In this document: positions 21,349 to 30,631 of the stretch, in pieces
How the letters are laid out: every line of letters begins with the position of its first letter
How positions within the stretch are numbered: position 1 is the stretch's first letter
DNA from: Zanthoxylum bungeanum
Taxonomy: Eukaryota; Streptophyta; Magnoliopsida; Sapindales; Rutaceae
DNA: 64,000 bases
NCBI GenBank assembly: GCA_019454045.1
Contig: SKCR01025346.1
Span: 211,267 to 275,266 of the forward strand
Direction of reading: 5' to 3'
Program-made: the position numbers and the translations under genes
Notes under the pieces: generated by a model
Seen by the model: the letters and a program-made list of their open reading frames with translations, nothing else
Database searches by the model: none
What the model was told of the DNA's origin: nothing

Positions 21349-21810
21349 CTAATTTTCTAATAATTGGCAAACAGGGTCTTTTTGAGTCAGATTCCCGAGA
21401 CTTAACTGTTGTCTTTCTCTTTGAAATTGTGCATATAACACACAAATTTCGTGATACACATATCCGCTGGGATGCGTCTCAAGAGTTTTAGATATATCAT
21501 CCAAAGACTCCTTACTCAAGCCATCCCTAATGAAATTAATCTTATCTTCGCGGTTATCAGACATCATTCCTAAAGAACGACAACGAGTATCACAAAACAT
21601 ACGAGCACATTTATAACAAACACACATTCTTTTTACTCTTCTCTTTTTAGCATAGGTGCTCCTTCCTAAACCAGGCAGATGTGAAATAAAGGGGTCAGAA
21701 GACTCACCTGCCAATCGGACCCGTGCTTCAATAATCCAATGAATGTCAGTAGGAATACATTTGATCATCAGTAACCTCATCCGTTCCAAGCGAGCTTTGT
21801 AGACTTTCAT
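21349..21810 (-). CDS. Unknown Cys-containing ORF next to LOG (copy 1)
   Basis: This 153-codon frame starts at the ATG ending at 21810, 277 bp upstream of LOG on the same strand. I do not recognise the family. Visible features are a basic N-terminus, a Lys/Arg-rich stretch (AKKRRVKRM) that could act as a nuclear signal, a Cys cluster CVCYKCARMFCDTRC (four Cys in CX2C...CX3C-like spacing plus one more), and a charged helical region with NREDKINFIRDGL and QFQRERQQLSL. No signal peptide or membrane segment is seen. Copy 2 keeps a different C-terminus (FIRKLDGKLVPDA) because a single base differs near 21360, so one copy is frameshifted at its end. It lies where some Athila elements have an env-like ORF, but it shows no envelope features. 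Confidence 0.5.
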   Translation of the reverse strand: MKVYKARLERMRLLMIKCIPTDIHWIIEARVRLAGESSDPFISHLPGLGRSTYAKKRRVKRMCVCYKCARMFCDTRCRSLGMMSDNREDKINFIRDGLSKESLDDISKTLETHPSGYVYHEICVLYAQFQRERQQLSLGNLTQKDPVCQLLEN

Positions 21811-22008
21811 CAGAGATTTTTGAGAGAGAGAAGGAAATTGCTTGTGAAGATTTGCGAGAACTTATTCCATCCTGAAATGAATTAACCTACGAAAATTAAA
21901 CACACAAAATGAAATCACACCAAATCACAATATATACACAAATTGCATGGGTTGCCTCCATGCGAGCGCTAAGTTTAACGTTGACAGCTAGACGTGACTT
22001 CTCGAACG

Positions 22009-22913
22009 TTAGGCTGGATCTGAAAGTGTGACACTTTCTTTTTGTCGCTCAAATGATTCTCCCCAGTAGTGCTTGACACGCTTGTTTTTAACCTTGAATG
22101 TTTTGTTGGAGTCAGGATCATGTATCTCAACGGCTCTGTCTGGTAAAACCTTGGTGATCACAAATGGACCTGACCACCGTGATTTTGGCTTCCATTGGAA
22201 GAATTTCATTATTGATTTATTTAACAGTACCTTCTTCCCTGGTTCCAGTTGTATGTGCACTAACTTCTCATCTTGTCTCTTCTTGGCCTTTTCTTTGTAC
22301 AATTTGGCATCCTCAAAAGGCTGATTGTGAAATTCCTCCAATTCGTTGAGCTGGTGGAACTTTTTCTCTTCTATTGCTTGTAGTGCAAGAATTGGCTTTT
22401 TCAGTGCAAAAGACGTTTTATCCTCAGGCTCTACATGCAATTGACATGTTTTAAGTTTGTCAATAGAACTTTGCATTGCATTGGAGTTCTGAATGGTACT
22501 GTGTATCACATCAAGTCTGAAATATTCTTCATTCTTTTCATCATCTGGGAAATTCATGGCCTTGAAAACATTGAATGTTACTTCTTGGTCACGTACCCTC
22601 ATGGTTAGTTCTTCTTTCTGTACATCAATAATGGTTCGACCTGTAGCGAAGAACGGTCTCCCAATGATGATTGGCACGTCTGCGTCTTCCTCCATATCAA
22701 GGATAATAAAATCTGCTGGGAAAATGAATTTATCAACCTTGACCAGCACATCTTCAACTACACCTCTCGGAAATACGAGCGTTCTATCAGCAAGTTGTAG
22801 AGAGACTGAAGTTGGCATTGTTTCTCTAATCTGCAATTTCCTGAAAATAGAAAAAGGCATCAAGTTAACACTCGCACCTAAATCACACAAAGCCTTACCA
22901 AACTCATGTTCTC
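22009..22913 (-). pseudogene. pro-int: Protease fused in frame to integrase C-terminus (copy 1)
   Basis: A frame of about 300 codons begins after an in-frame TGA near 22914 and has no natural start; it is part of a polyprotein. Its first part is a retropepsin-like domain with CDLGASVNLMPFSIFRKL (D-L-G active site) and DVPIIIGRPFFATGRTIID. A linker follows (VTFNVFKAMNFP). From about residue 185 it reads as an integrase C-terminus: HNQPFEDAKLYKEKAKKRQ, KVLLNKSIMKFF and SRWSGPFVITKVLPD (the GPY/F module), then FKVKNKRVKHYWG. RT, RNase H and the integrase zinc finger and DDE core are missing, yet the frame stays open across the join. The same structure is present in copy 2. Confidence 0.8.
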
Positions 22914-23051
22914 ATATGGTGCAAGGAACAGTGAAACTGCCAGGATCTTTCAATTTTGGAGGAAGTTTCCTTTGAATGATAGCGCTGCATTCTTCTGATA
23001 ATGCTACTGTTTTGTAATCTCCCAATCTCCGCTTTCGTGAAAGAATTTCTT

Positions 23052-23954
23052 TCATGAATTTGGCATAGCTGGGCATTGTTCCAACGCTTCTACAAATGGA
23101 ATATTGATATGTAGCTTTTTGAACACCTCCAGGAAACGAGCAAACTGCTTGTCCAGTTTGTTTTTCTGAAGACGCTGAGGAAAAGGTGGAGGTGGAGTGA
23201 TCTGTTCTTTTTCCTTTTCTTCTTTTTCCTCCATCCGTTGCTTTGTTTCTTTTGGAACTTCCTCAGCAGTTGTTTTGGCTCCAACATCTTTGTTGCTTTC
23301 AGTACCACTTTTTAATATGATGGCATGACATTGCTCCTTCCCCATTTTCCTCGGATTTGGTTCAGTGTTGCTAGGAAGGTTACCTGGCGGTCTGTAACTC
23401 TGAGCATTGGCCAGTTGTCCAATTTGATTCTCCAGTGCTTTAATAGAAGCTGATTGACTTTGAATTAATGCTACTTGGGATTGAAACATAGCATCATATC
23501 TTGCTGCTTGAGAGTCGTGTTTTGCTTCTATCTTTTTCAAGTGGGTCAACACTTCTGTTATTCCTGATTCATTTGCCTGCTCCTGGCCTTTGTTCTGTTG
23601 TTGGAATTCGAGTAGTGGGTTGTTCATTTGCCCTGAATTGTTGCTCAATGCGAAATTGTGGTGATTCATCCACCCTGGGTTGTAGGTGTTGGAATATGGA
23701 TTGTTCCCCTGTCTGTTGAAATTGTTGACATAATTCATAGTTTCTTTATGTTGATTGAAAGATTCTGACTCAGGTGCTCCTCCAAATGGTGAACTTGTGG
23801 ATCCACCAGTAACCTTCATGTTAAGAGTTTCCAGATTTTTGCAAATCACATCCAGCTTGGAATTCAGTGCTGTGTTGGCTCCAACTTTATAAATTCCTGG
23901 AATTCTTTGGATCATGCTCCTTTCTGTTGGCCATAAAGAATTATTGTTGGCCAT
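23052..23954 (-). pseudogene. gag: Athila gag middle and C-terminal region (copy 1)
   Basis: The open 300-codon frame starts at an internal Met (ANNNSLWPTERS). It contains the Asn-rich gag middle (NNFNRQGNNPYSNTYNPGW), a coiled-coil-like ALENQIGQLA, an acidic-basic EEKEEKEKEQ run and the TPPPPFPQRLQKNKLDKQFARF segment shared with other Athila gags. It lacks the N-terminal capsid part, which exists only beside copy 2. It loses frame at about 23060, where the sequence should continue towards the protease. A stop also separates this region from upstream gag. Confidence 0.75.
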
Positions 23955-24116
23955 TTCTTCAATTAAGTCTCAGGCCTGATCTTCTCATTTTGTCATCAAA
24001 GCTCTTCCAGCAGCAGCATCAATTGTGGTTCTCATTATTCCAGAAAGTCCATTGTAGAAGGTTTGGACTTGTAGCCACTTTGCGATCTCATGATGAGGAC
24101 ATTTCCGGAATAATGA

Positions 24117-24680
24117 GTTCATAGGCTAAGATTTTTTCAATTAGATCCGGAGAAGTTCTGGCAGTGAAGAAGAGTTCTTTTGAAGGTTTTGACACGAATC
24201 CATTTCTCCGGGCATCATCAAGAAACACACAAAGAAAATAATAAAATCCTTCAACGTTGTACCGTCCAAGCGATTTCTGGTATATGTTCAAGTTTGCCCA
24301 AGATAATAGTGTAAAAATTTCCTCCAATGTACCCAAGCCACCTGGCAAAGCAATAAAAGCATCAGCACTTTTAATCATTTCTACAAGTCGTTCAGACATA
24401 CCTGGCACGATTAGTTCCTCTCCGTTTGATGGTCCAATAAGATTTTCCTCTGCCAATGGTTTTAGGATGATTCCCAATACGTGACTGCCTCCTTCCTGTA
24501 CAGCCTTTGAAACGATCCTCATTAGTCCAAGATTGCCTCCGCCATATACTAAGTGCATATTCCTTGCAGCTAAGACTCGACCCAATTCTGTGCTGCTTCT
24601 ACGTATTGTGGCTTAACACCAACACTAGTACCGCAAAACACACAGATGTTTTCAACTCGTCTTCTTGAAGTGGCTTCCAT
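24117..24680 (-). pseudogene. LOG: LOG copy 2, truncated and frameshifted
   Basis: It is a duplicate of 20507-21071. The ATG ends at 24680. One C is missing near 24586 (AATTCTGTG against AATTCCTGTG in copy 1), which breaks the frame after about 31 codons. From 24585 the frame is open again and keeps VYGGGNLGLM and PGGLGTLEE. The last part is lost at the duplication junction: after AYE the residues change to LIIPEMSSS, replacing about 30 codons. It is unlikely to make an active enzyme. Confidence 0.9.
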
Positions 24681-24931
24681 GTTTTACTCTGGATGTCTTC
24701 AAAAGTGCAATGATGAGTTGAATTTATAACACCTAAAAAAGGGTGAGTAAAATAATAGCACTAGTACCTACCAAATGACAATTATTAGTTAACAGTAAAA
24801 TAAATCGTGATAGTCAAAAAGGTCTGGATCCTGTCGGAGAAAATAAAAGAAAACAACAAAACAAATTACAATTATTAGGAAAAGACAAAGAGATATAATA
24901 TGTACAAGAAAAGTAGCGGCTTGATTGACGT

Positions 24932-25420
24932 CTATGCGTCAGGGACAAGCTTCCCATCTAATTTTCTAATAAATTGGCAAACAGGGTCTTTTTGAGTCAG
25001 ATTCCCGAGACTTAACTGTTGTCTTTCTCTTTGAAATTGTGCATATAACACACAAATTTCGTGATACACATATCCGTTGGGATGCGTCTCAAGAGTTTTA
25101 GATATATCATCCAAAGACTCCTTACTCAAGCCATCCCTAATGAAATTAATCTTATCTTCGCGGTTATCAGACATCATTCCTAAAGAACGACAACGAGTAT
25201 CACAAAACATACGAGCACATTTATAACAAACACACATTCTTTTACTCTTCTCTTTTTAGCATAGGTGCTCTTCCTAAACCAGGCAGATGTGAAATAAAGG
25301 GGTCAGAAGAAGACTCACTGCCAATCGGACCCGTGCTTCAATAATCCAATGAATGTCAGTAGGAATACATTTGATCATCAGTAACCTCATCCGTTCCAAG
25401 CGAGCTTTGTAGACTTTCAT
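24932..25420 (-). pseudogene. Unknown Cys-containing ORF, copy 2 (frameshifted)
   Basis: It is a duplicate of 21349-21810. The start at 25420 is kept, but small indels at about 25243, 25270 and 25306-25316 disrupt the N-terminal half. The frame is open from a Met at 25237, contains the Cys cluster, and runs to a stop at 24932 with the C-terminus FIRKLDGKLVPDA that copy 1 lacks. This C-terminus may be the original one. Confidence 0.65.
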
Positions 25421-25618
25421 CAGAGATTTTTGAGAGAGAGAAGGAAATTGCTTGTGAAGATTTGCGAGAACTTATTCCATCCTGAAATGAATTAACCTAC
25501 GAAAATTAAACACACAAAATGAAATCACACCAAATCACAATATATACACAAATTGCATGGGTTGCCTCCATGCGAGCGCTAAGTTTAACGTTGACAGCTA
25601 GACGTGACTTCTCGAACG

Positions 25619-26523
25619 TTAGGCTGGATCTGAAAGTGTGACACTTTCTTTTTGTCGCTCAAATGATTCTCCCCAGTAGTGCTTGACACGCTTGTTTTTA
25701 ACCTTGAATGTTTTGTTGGAGTCAGGATCATGTATCTCAACGGCTCTGTCTGGTAAAACCTTGGTGATCACAAATGGACCTGACCACCGTGATTTTGGCT
25801 TCCATTGGAAGAATTTCATTATTGATTTATTTAACAGTACCTTCTTCCCTGGTTCCAGTTGTATGTGCACTAACTTCTCATCTTGTCTCTTCTTGGCCTT
25901 TTCTTTGTACAATTTGGCATCCTCAAAAGGCTGATTGTGAAATTCCTCCAATTCGTTGAGCTGGTGGAACTTTTTCTCTTCTATTGCTTGTAGTGCAAGA
26001 ATTGGCTTTTTCAGTGCAAAAGACGTTTTATCCTCAGGCTCTACATGCAATTGACATGTTTTAAGTTTGTCAATAGAACTTTGCATTGCATTGGAGTTCT
26101 GAATGGTACTGTGTATCACATCAAGTCTGAAATATTCTTCATTCTTTTCATCATCTGGGAAATTCATGGCCTTGAAAACATTGAATGTTACTTCTTGGTC
26201 ACGTACCCTCATGGTTAGTTCTTCTTTCTGTACATCAATAATGGTTCGACCTGTAGCGAAGAACGGTCTCCCAATGATGATTGGCACGTCTGTGTCTTCC
26301 TCCATATCAAGGATAATAAAATCTGCTGGGAAAATGAATTTATCAACCTTGACCAGCACATCTTCAACTACACCTCTCGGAAATACGAGCGTTCTATCAG
26401 CAAGTTGTAGAGAGACTGAAGTTGGCATTGTTTCTCTAATCTGCAATTTCCTGAAAATAGAAAAAGGCATCAAGTTAACACTCGCACCTAAATCACACAA
26501 AGCCTTACCAAACTCATGTTCTC
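25619..26523 (-). pseudogene. pro-int: Protease fused in frame to integrase C-terminus (copy 2)
   Basis: It is identical in structure to 22009-22913, including the in-frame TGA upstream and the missing RT to integrase-core section. I see one amino-acid difference (EEDTDVP here, EEDADVP in copy 1). Confidence 0.8.
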
Positions 26524-26660
26524 ATATGGTGCAAGGAACAGTGAAACTGCCAGGATCTTTCAATTTTGGAGGAAGTTTCCTTTGAATGATAGCGCTGCAT
26601 TCTTCTGATAATGCTACTGTTTTGTAATCTCCCAATCTCCGCTTTCGTGAAAGAATTCTT

Positions 26661-27557
26661 TCATGAATTTGGCATAGCTGGGCATTGTTCCAACGCTTCT
26701 ACAAATGGAATATTGATATGTAGCTTTTTGAACACCTCCAGGAAACGAGCAAACTGCTTGTCCAGTTTGTTTTTCTGAAGACGCTGAGGAAAAGGTGGAG
26801 GTGGAGTGATCTGTTCTTTTTCCTTTTCTTCTTTTTCCTCCATCCGTTGCTTTGTTTCTTTTGGAACTTCCTCAGCAGTTGTTTTGGCTCCAACATCTTT
26901 GTTGCTTTCAGTACCACTTTTTAATATGATGGCATGACATTGCTCCTTCCCCATTTTCCTCGGATTTGGTTCAGTGTTGCTAGGAAGGTTACCTGGCGGT
27001 CTGTAACTCTGAGCATTGGCCAGTTGTCCAATTTGATTCTCCAGTGCTTTAATAGAAGCTGATTGACTTTGAATTAATGCTACTTGGGATTGAAACATAG
27101 CATCATATCTTGCTGCTTGAGATCGGTTTGCTTCTATCTTTTCAAGGGGTCAACACTTCTGTTATTCCTGATTCATTTGCCTGCTCCTGGCCTTGTTCTG
27201 TTGTTGGAATTCGAGTAGTGGGTTGTTCATTTGCCCTGAATTGTTGCTCAATGCGAAATTGTGGTGATTCATCCACCCTGGGTTGTAGGTGTTGGAATAT
27301 GGATTGTTCCCCTGTCTGTTGAAATTGTTGACATAATTCATAGTTTCTTTATGTTGATTGAAAGATTCTGACTCAGGTGCTCCTCCAAATGGTGAACTTG
27401 TGGATCCACCAGTAAACTTCATGTTAAGAGTTTCCAGATTTTTGCAAATCACATCCAGCTTGGAATTCAGTGCTGTGTTGGCTCCAACTTTATAAATTCC
27501 TGGAATTCTTTGGATCATGCTCCTTTCTGTTGGCCATAAAGAATTATTGTTGGCCAT
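26661..27557 (-). pseudogene. gag: Athila gag middle and C-terminal region (copy 2, frameshifted)
   Basis: It corresponds to 23052-23954 but is split into two frames (27557-27162 and 27098-26661) by several small indels around 27115-27200. The second frame keeps the coiled-coil-like ALENQIGQLA and the TPPPPFPQRLQKNKLDKQF segment. Confidence 0.75.
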
Positions 27558-27688
27558 TTCTTCAATTAAGTCTCAGGCCTGATCTTCTCATTTTGCCATC
27601 AAAGCTCTTCCAGCAGCAGCATCAATTGTGGTTCTCATTATTCCAGAAAGTCCATTGTAGAAGAAAGTATGAATTTTGCCATCAAAGC

Positions 27689-28324
27689 TCATTGGACTTG
27701 TAGCCACTTTGCGATCTCATGATGAGGACATTTCCGGAGTAAATCTTTGAATTTTTCCCAAGCTTCGCAAAGGGATTCTGAATCTTGTTGCACGAAGGAT
27801 GTGATATTATTCCTCAATTTTGCAGTTCTGGCTGGTGGAAAGTACTTTGCAAGGAATTTGGTGGCTAGAGTGTTCCAAGTTGTGATGGAACCTTCTGGTA
27901 ACGAGTGTAGCCAAGCTTTAGCTATGTCTTTCATGGAATATGGAAAAACCTGCAGTCTCATTGCTTCTTCAGCTGCTCGGTTGTAATTGAAAGTACCACA
28001 AACTTCCAGGAAGTTGCTGATGTGGGCATTAGGATCTTTAGTTGCATTTCCCCCAAACTTTACTGACTGTTGAATCATCTGGATGCATGTTTTGATGTCA
28101 CCCGCATTTGCTGGTAAGGGAGGAAGTACAATAAAAGAAATGAGTCTGTCAACCACCAGAATGGTTCTGTCTCGAATGGGAATCGGTGGTGCAACGTTCA
28201 AAGGTTCAGGTTCCATGTTAATGATTGCTTCTTGGCCTTCTCTCCTTTCCCTTCTCAATTGTCTGATGGTTCTTTCAATTTCTGGGTCAAGCGGTAGGAG
28301 TTCAAAGCTTCTGGTTCGTCTCAT
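27689..28324 (-). pseudogene. gag: Athila gag N-terminal (capsid) region
   Basis: The likely start is the ATG ending at 28324 (MRRTRSFELLPLDPE). The frame is also open further upstream to 28450, but that part overlaps the PBS and leader and is not protein-like. Capsid features are FGGNATKDPNAHISNFLEVC, FPYSMKDIAKAWLHS, TWNTLATKFLAKYFP and CEAWEKFKDLLRKCPHHEIAKW. It ends at a stop near 27689, beside the altered duplication edge, so it is separated from the rest of gag. The leader bases just before the ATG (TTGTGTTTCAG) look like a splice acceptor. Confidence 0.8.
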
Positions 28325-28431
28325 GTAGTTTATGAGAACCTGAAACACAAGAAAATAAAAACAATAAGTCAAAAGAATTAGATACAAGTAACGGTATCTA
28401 ACCTTAAGATTAATAGTAAAAGATAAATAAG

Positions 28432-28449
28432 TCCTTGGCAACGACGCCA
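28432..28449 (-). other. Primer-binding site (tRNA-Asp type) of the LOG-carrying element
   Basis: The minus strand reads TGGCGTCGTTGCCAAGGA, six bases after the LTR end. It matches the complement of the plant tRNA-Asp 3' end (the usual Athila primer) except for three positions, all explicable by C-to-T or G-to-A change. Confidence 0.8.
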
Positions 28450-28455
28450 AAAACT

Positions 28456-30574
28456 TGACCGGTGCGTAATCACACGCGTATAACGCAAGCGCACGTATCG
28501 TTCAAGTAATATAAAAAATATCGATCCCACGAGGACTTAATACCTAATCTATTAATTTTATAAGGTCGAATGATTACTAGTATCTAACAGGTTGATTGAT
28601 TGATTTGAAATGATGATGATTTTGAATTTAATAACAAGTAAATAAAAATGTGCGAAATTAGGTTTAAGAAAATTTAATATTAGGAAACTATCTAGGGTTG
28701 TGAATCTTCCAATATTATTTTAAAGATGAAGTAGTTATTTCATTTTTGTGTAATATATCGGTTTACTAACCTGGAACACTAAATTATGTGAAAGCCTCTG
28801 TTGATGGTCAGACGCAAATACCCAGTATAACCCAATTGAACCATATGTCTATGTCAACCAAATTACCTGGATTCATTAAGTTTAAGTTCCAATTATGGCT
28901 ACCCCTGCCTGACAGGTATATGTCTATCCTATAAGGAAATCTATTAAAGGGTTATCTATCATCAAGGAAGATCGTGGGCTATTAAGTCTAAGGTTGAAAC
29001 CTAAAATTCCTTTGTCAAGTTTATTTTAGATTTACCAAATCAATCTTATTAGTGGCCAATTAACAAGACGCATTAAACTGAAGACTTAATAAGTAAACCT
29101 TTAAATTACCCAAACTATAAAATAACCCCTTATAAACCGGTGATATTAGAATTCATCACAACCCCAGATAACTAACTTAGTTGCGACACATAACTAGGGC
29201 TAGTAAAAACTTAAATAAAATAAAAGACATAAAGTAAATGCTGAAAAGTAAATTGCTGAAAAGTAAATGACGGAAAGTAAATGCTGAAATTAAATAATGA
29301 AAATTAAATGCTGAAAAGTAAATGCTGAAAAGTAAATTACTGAAAAGTAAATGCTGAAAAGTAAATTGCTGAAAAGTAAATGGTGAAAGTAATTGCTGAA
29401 AAGTAAATAAAGTAAAAGTACAATAAAAGAAAATGCTGAGGTAAAAGGATCCACTTTTATTATTTTTATTTTAGATATCTCCCTTAATATAATATATTAA
29501 CTTTGCATGATAATTACCAACCAGCCATATAGGCGGTATCCAGATTAAGTCAAATTAATAATTAATTACCAACCGACCAATCAGGCGGTATCCAGTTTAG
29601 TCACGTTAAAACCAATATAAAATTACAAACCGACCAATATGGCGGTATCCTCGTTAAGTCAAGTTTTAACTAGTTTATATATTATAATTAAGGGAGATTA
29701 ATCTAAATATTAGTAATAAAAATTTTACCTTTCACCCCAGCAAATGGGAGTTACCTTTTCATTACTGAAAAGTAAAAACTGAAAATTAAAGAAAGAAAAG
29801 TACTATGCGTAAAAGTAAATTGCGGAAAGTAAAAACTGAAAAGTAAAGAAAAGAAAGTGCGAAAGTGGAAATTAATTACTGAAAGCTGTAAATAAACAAA
29901 CAAGATACAATCTTCTTAGTATTCTTAAGGAATTCCTTAGAAGAAAGTATGAATTTACAAATGAAATGACTTGGTATTTATAGGCAAAATTTTGGCTCCA
30001 TCAAATCATCCACCAAATCCATTATTAATTGCTCCACTAGTTACTCCACCAAATCCATTATTAATTGCTCCACTAATTGCTTGTGTTGATTTGATAATTT
30101 TTATTATTTATTTATTAATTAATTTTTTGCTTTGAAAATGACTTTAATAATTACACACAACACACTTTTGGATGGTTCATCAATTTAGGGCATGAAATCT
30201 TCAGAATTAGAAATTATTTTATCTTTCAAAGTTGTAGACCTTTGAGTTTTATTTAATCTGGAACTTGAATCAGCTCAATCTGATATCAGAGTAAAAAGTT
30301 ATGCCCAAAATACGACAGATGCGCAAAATTGGAATTTCCAAAACTGCACTTCGTTAAAACGCCCTTTCAATTTTCCAATCTCCAAAATTAATATGTCAAG
30401 TCCATTTTTTGCCCTTATTTGACCCACATTTCTCCCTAAATGATTTCATGTGTCCCAATATTATTTTATCTACAAAATAAACTAAAACACATCAAAACAT
30501 TCATCAAACCCGAGAAACTAAACAAAATATTAAGTAAAATGGGCGGTAAATATTGATATATTTTCCGCTCATCA
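28456..30574 (-). repeat. 5' LTR (L3) of the LOG-carrying element
   Basis: It starts TGACCGGTGCG and ends TTCCGCTCATCA. The parts are in the same order as L2: minisatellite of AGTAAATGCTGAAA-like units (about 29230-29410), three GGCGGTATCC units (about 29525-29650), and the minus-strand TATA box CCTATAAATACC at 29972-29983. The right flank CTAAC equals the left flank of L2. Confidence 0.9.
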
Positions 30575-30631
30575 CTAACCTCAAAATTATGGTAAAAGAT
30601 AAATAAGTCCCCGACAATGGCGCTAAAAACT
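30575..30631 (-). other. Leader and PBS of the host Athila-type element
   Basis: This is the continuation of the leader cut at 16929. It contains a PBS (30608-30625, minus TAGCGCCATTGTCGGGGA) with three transitions relative to the tRNA-Asp type, placed just before the LTR at 30632. Confidence 0.75.

Larger units (their letters stand above)
20507..27738. repeat. Tandem 3.6-kb duplication inside the LOG-carrying element
   Basis: Positions 20507-24109 and 24117-27738 are near-identical direct repeats (offset about 3603-3610), joined by about 7 unmatched bases (ATAATGA, 24110-24116). Each unit holds most of LOG, the unknown ORF, the protease-integrase fusion and the gag middle/C-terminal region. 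By eye the copies differ by about ten substitutions plus about ten small indels, many of them one base in a homopolymer. Copy 2 also has about 30 bp replaced near 27660-27690 by bases resembling the nearby TTTGCCATCAAAGCTC. Confidence 0.9.
16930..30574 (-). mobile_element. Athila-type non-autonomous retrotransposon carrying a LOG gene
   Basis: LTRs of 2157 bp (16930-19086) and 2119 bp (28456-30574) with TG...CA ends flank a 9.4-kb interior. A perfect 5-bp target duplication CTAAC sits at 16925-16929 and 30575-30579, so this is one real insertion, into the leader of another Athila-type element. On the minus strand the order is 5' LTR, tRNA-Asp-type PBS, gag, protease fused to integrase C-terminus, unknown ORF, LOG, 3' non-coding DNA, purine tract, 3' LTR. 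A 3.6-kb inner block is present twice in tandem. RT, RNase H and the integrase core are absent, so the element needed outside enzymes. By eye the LTRs differ at about 5 percent of sites in the roughly 540 bp I compared. Confidence 0.9.
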
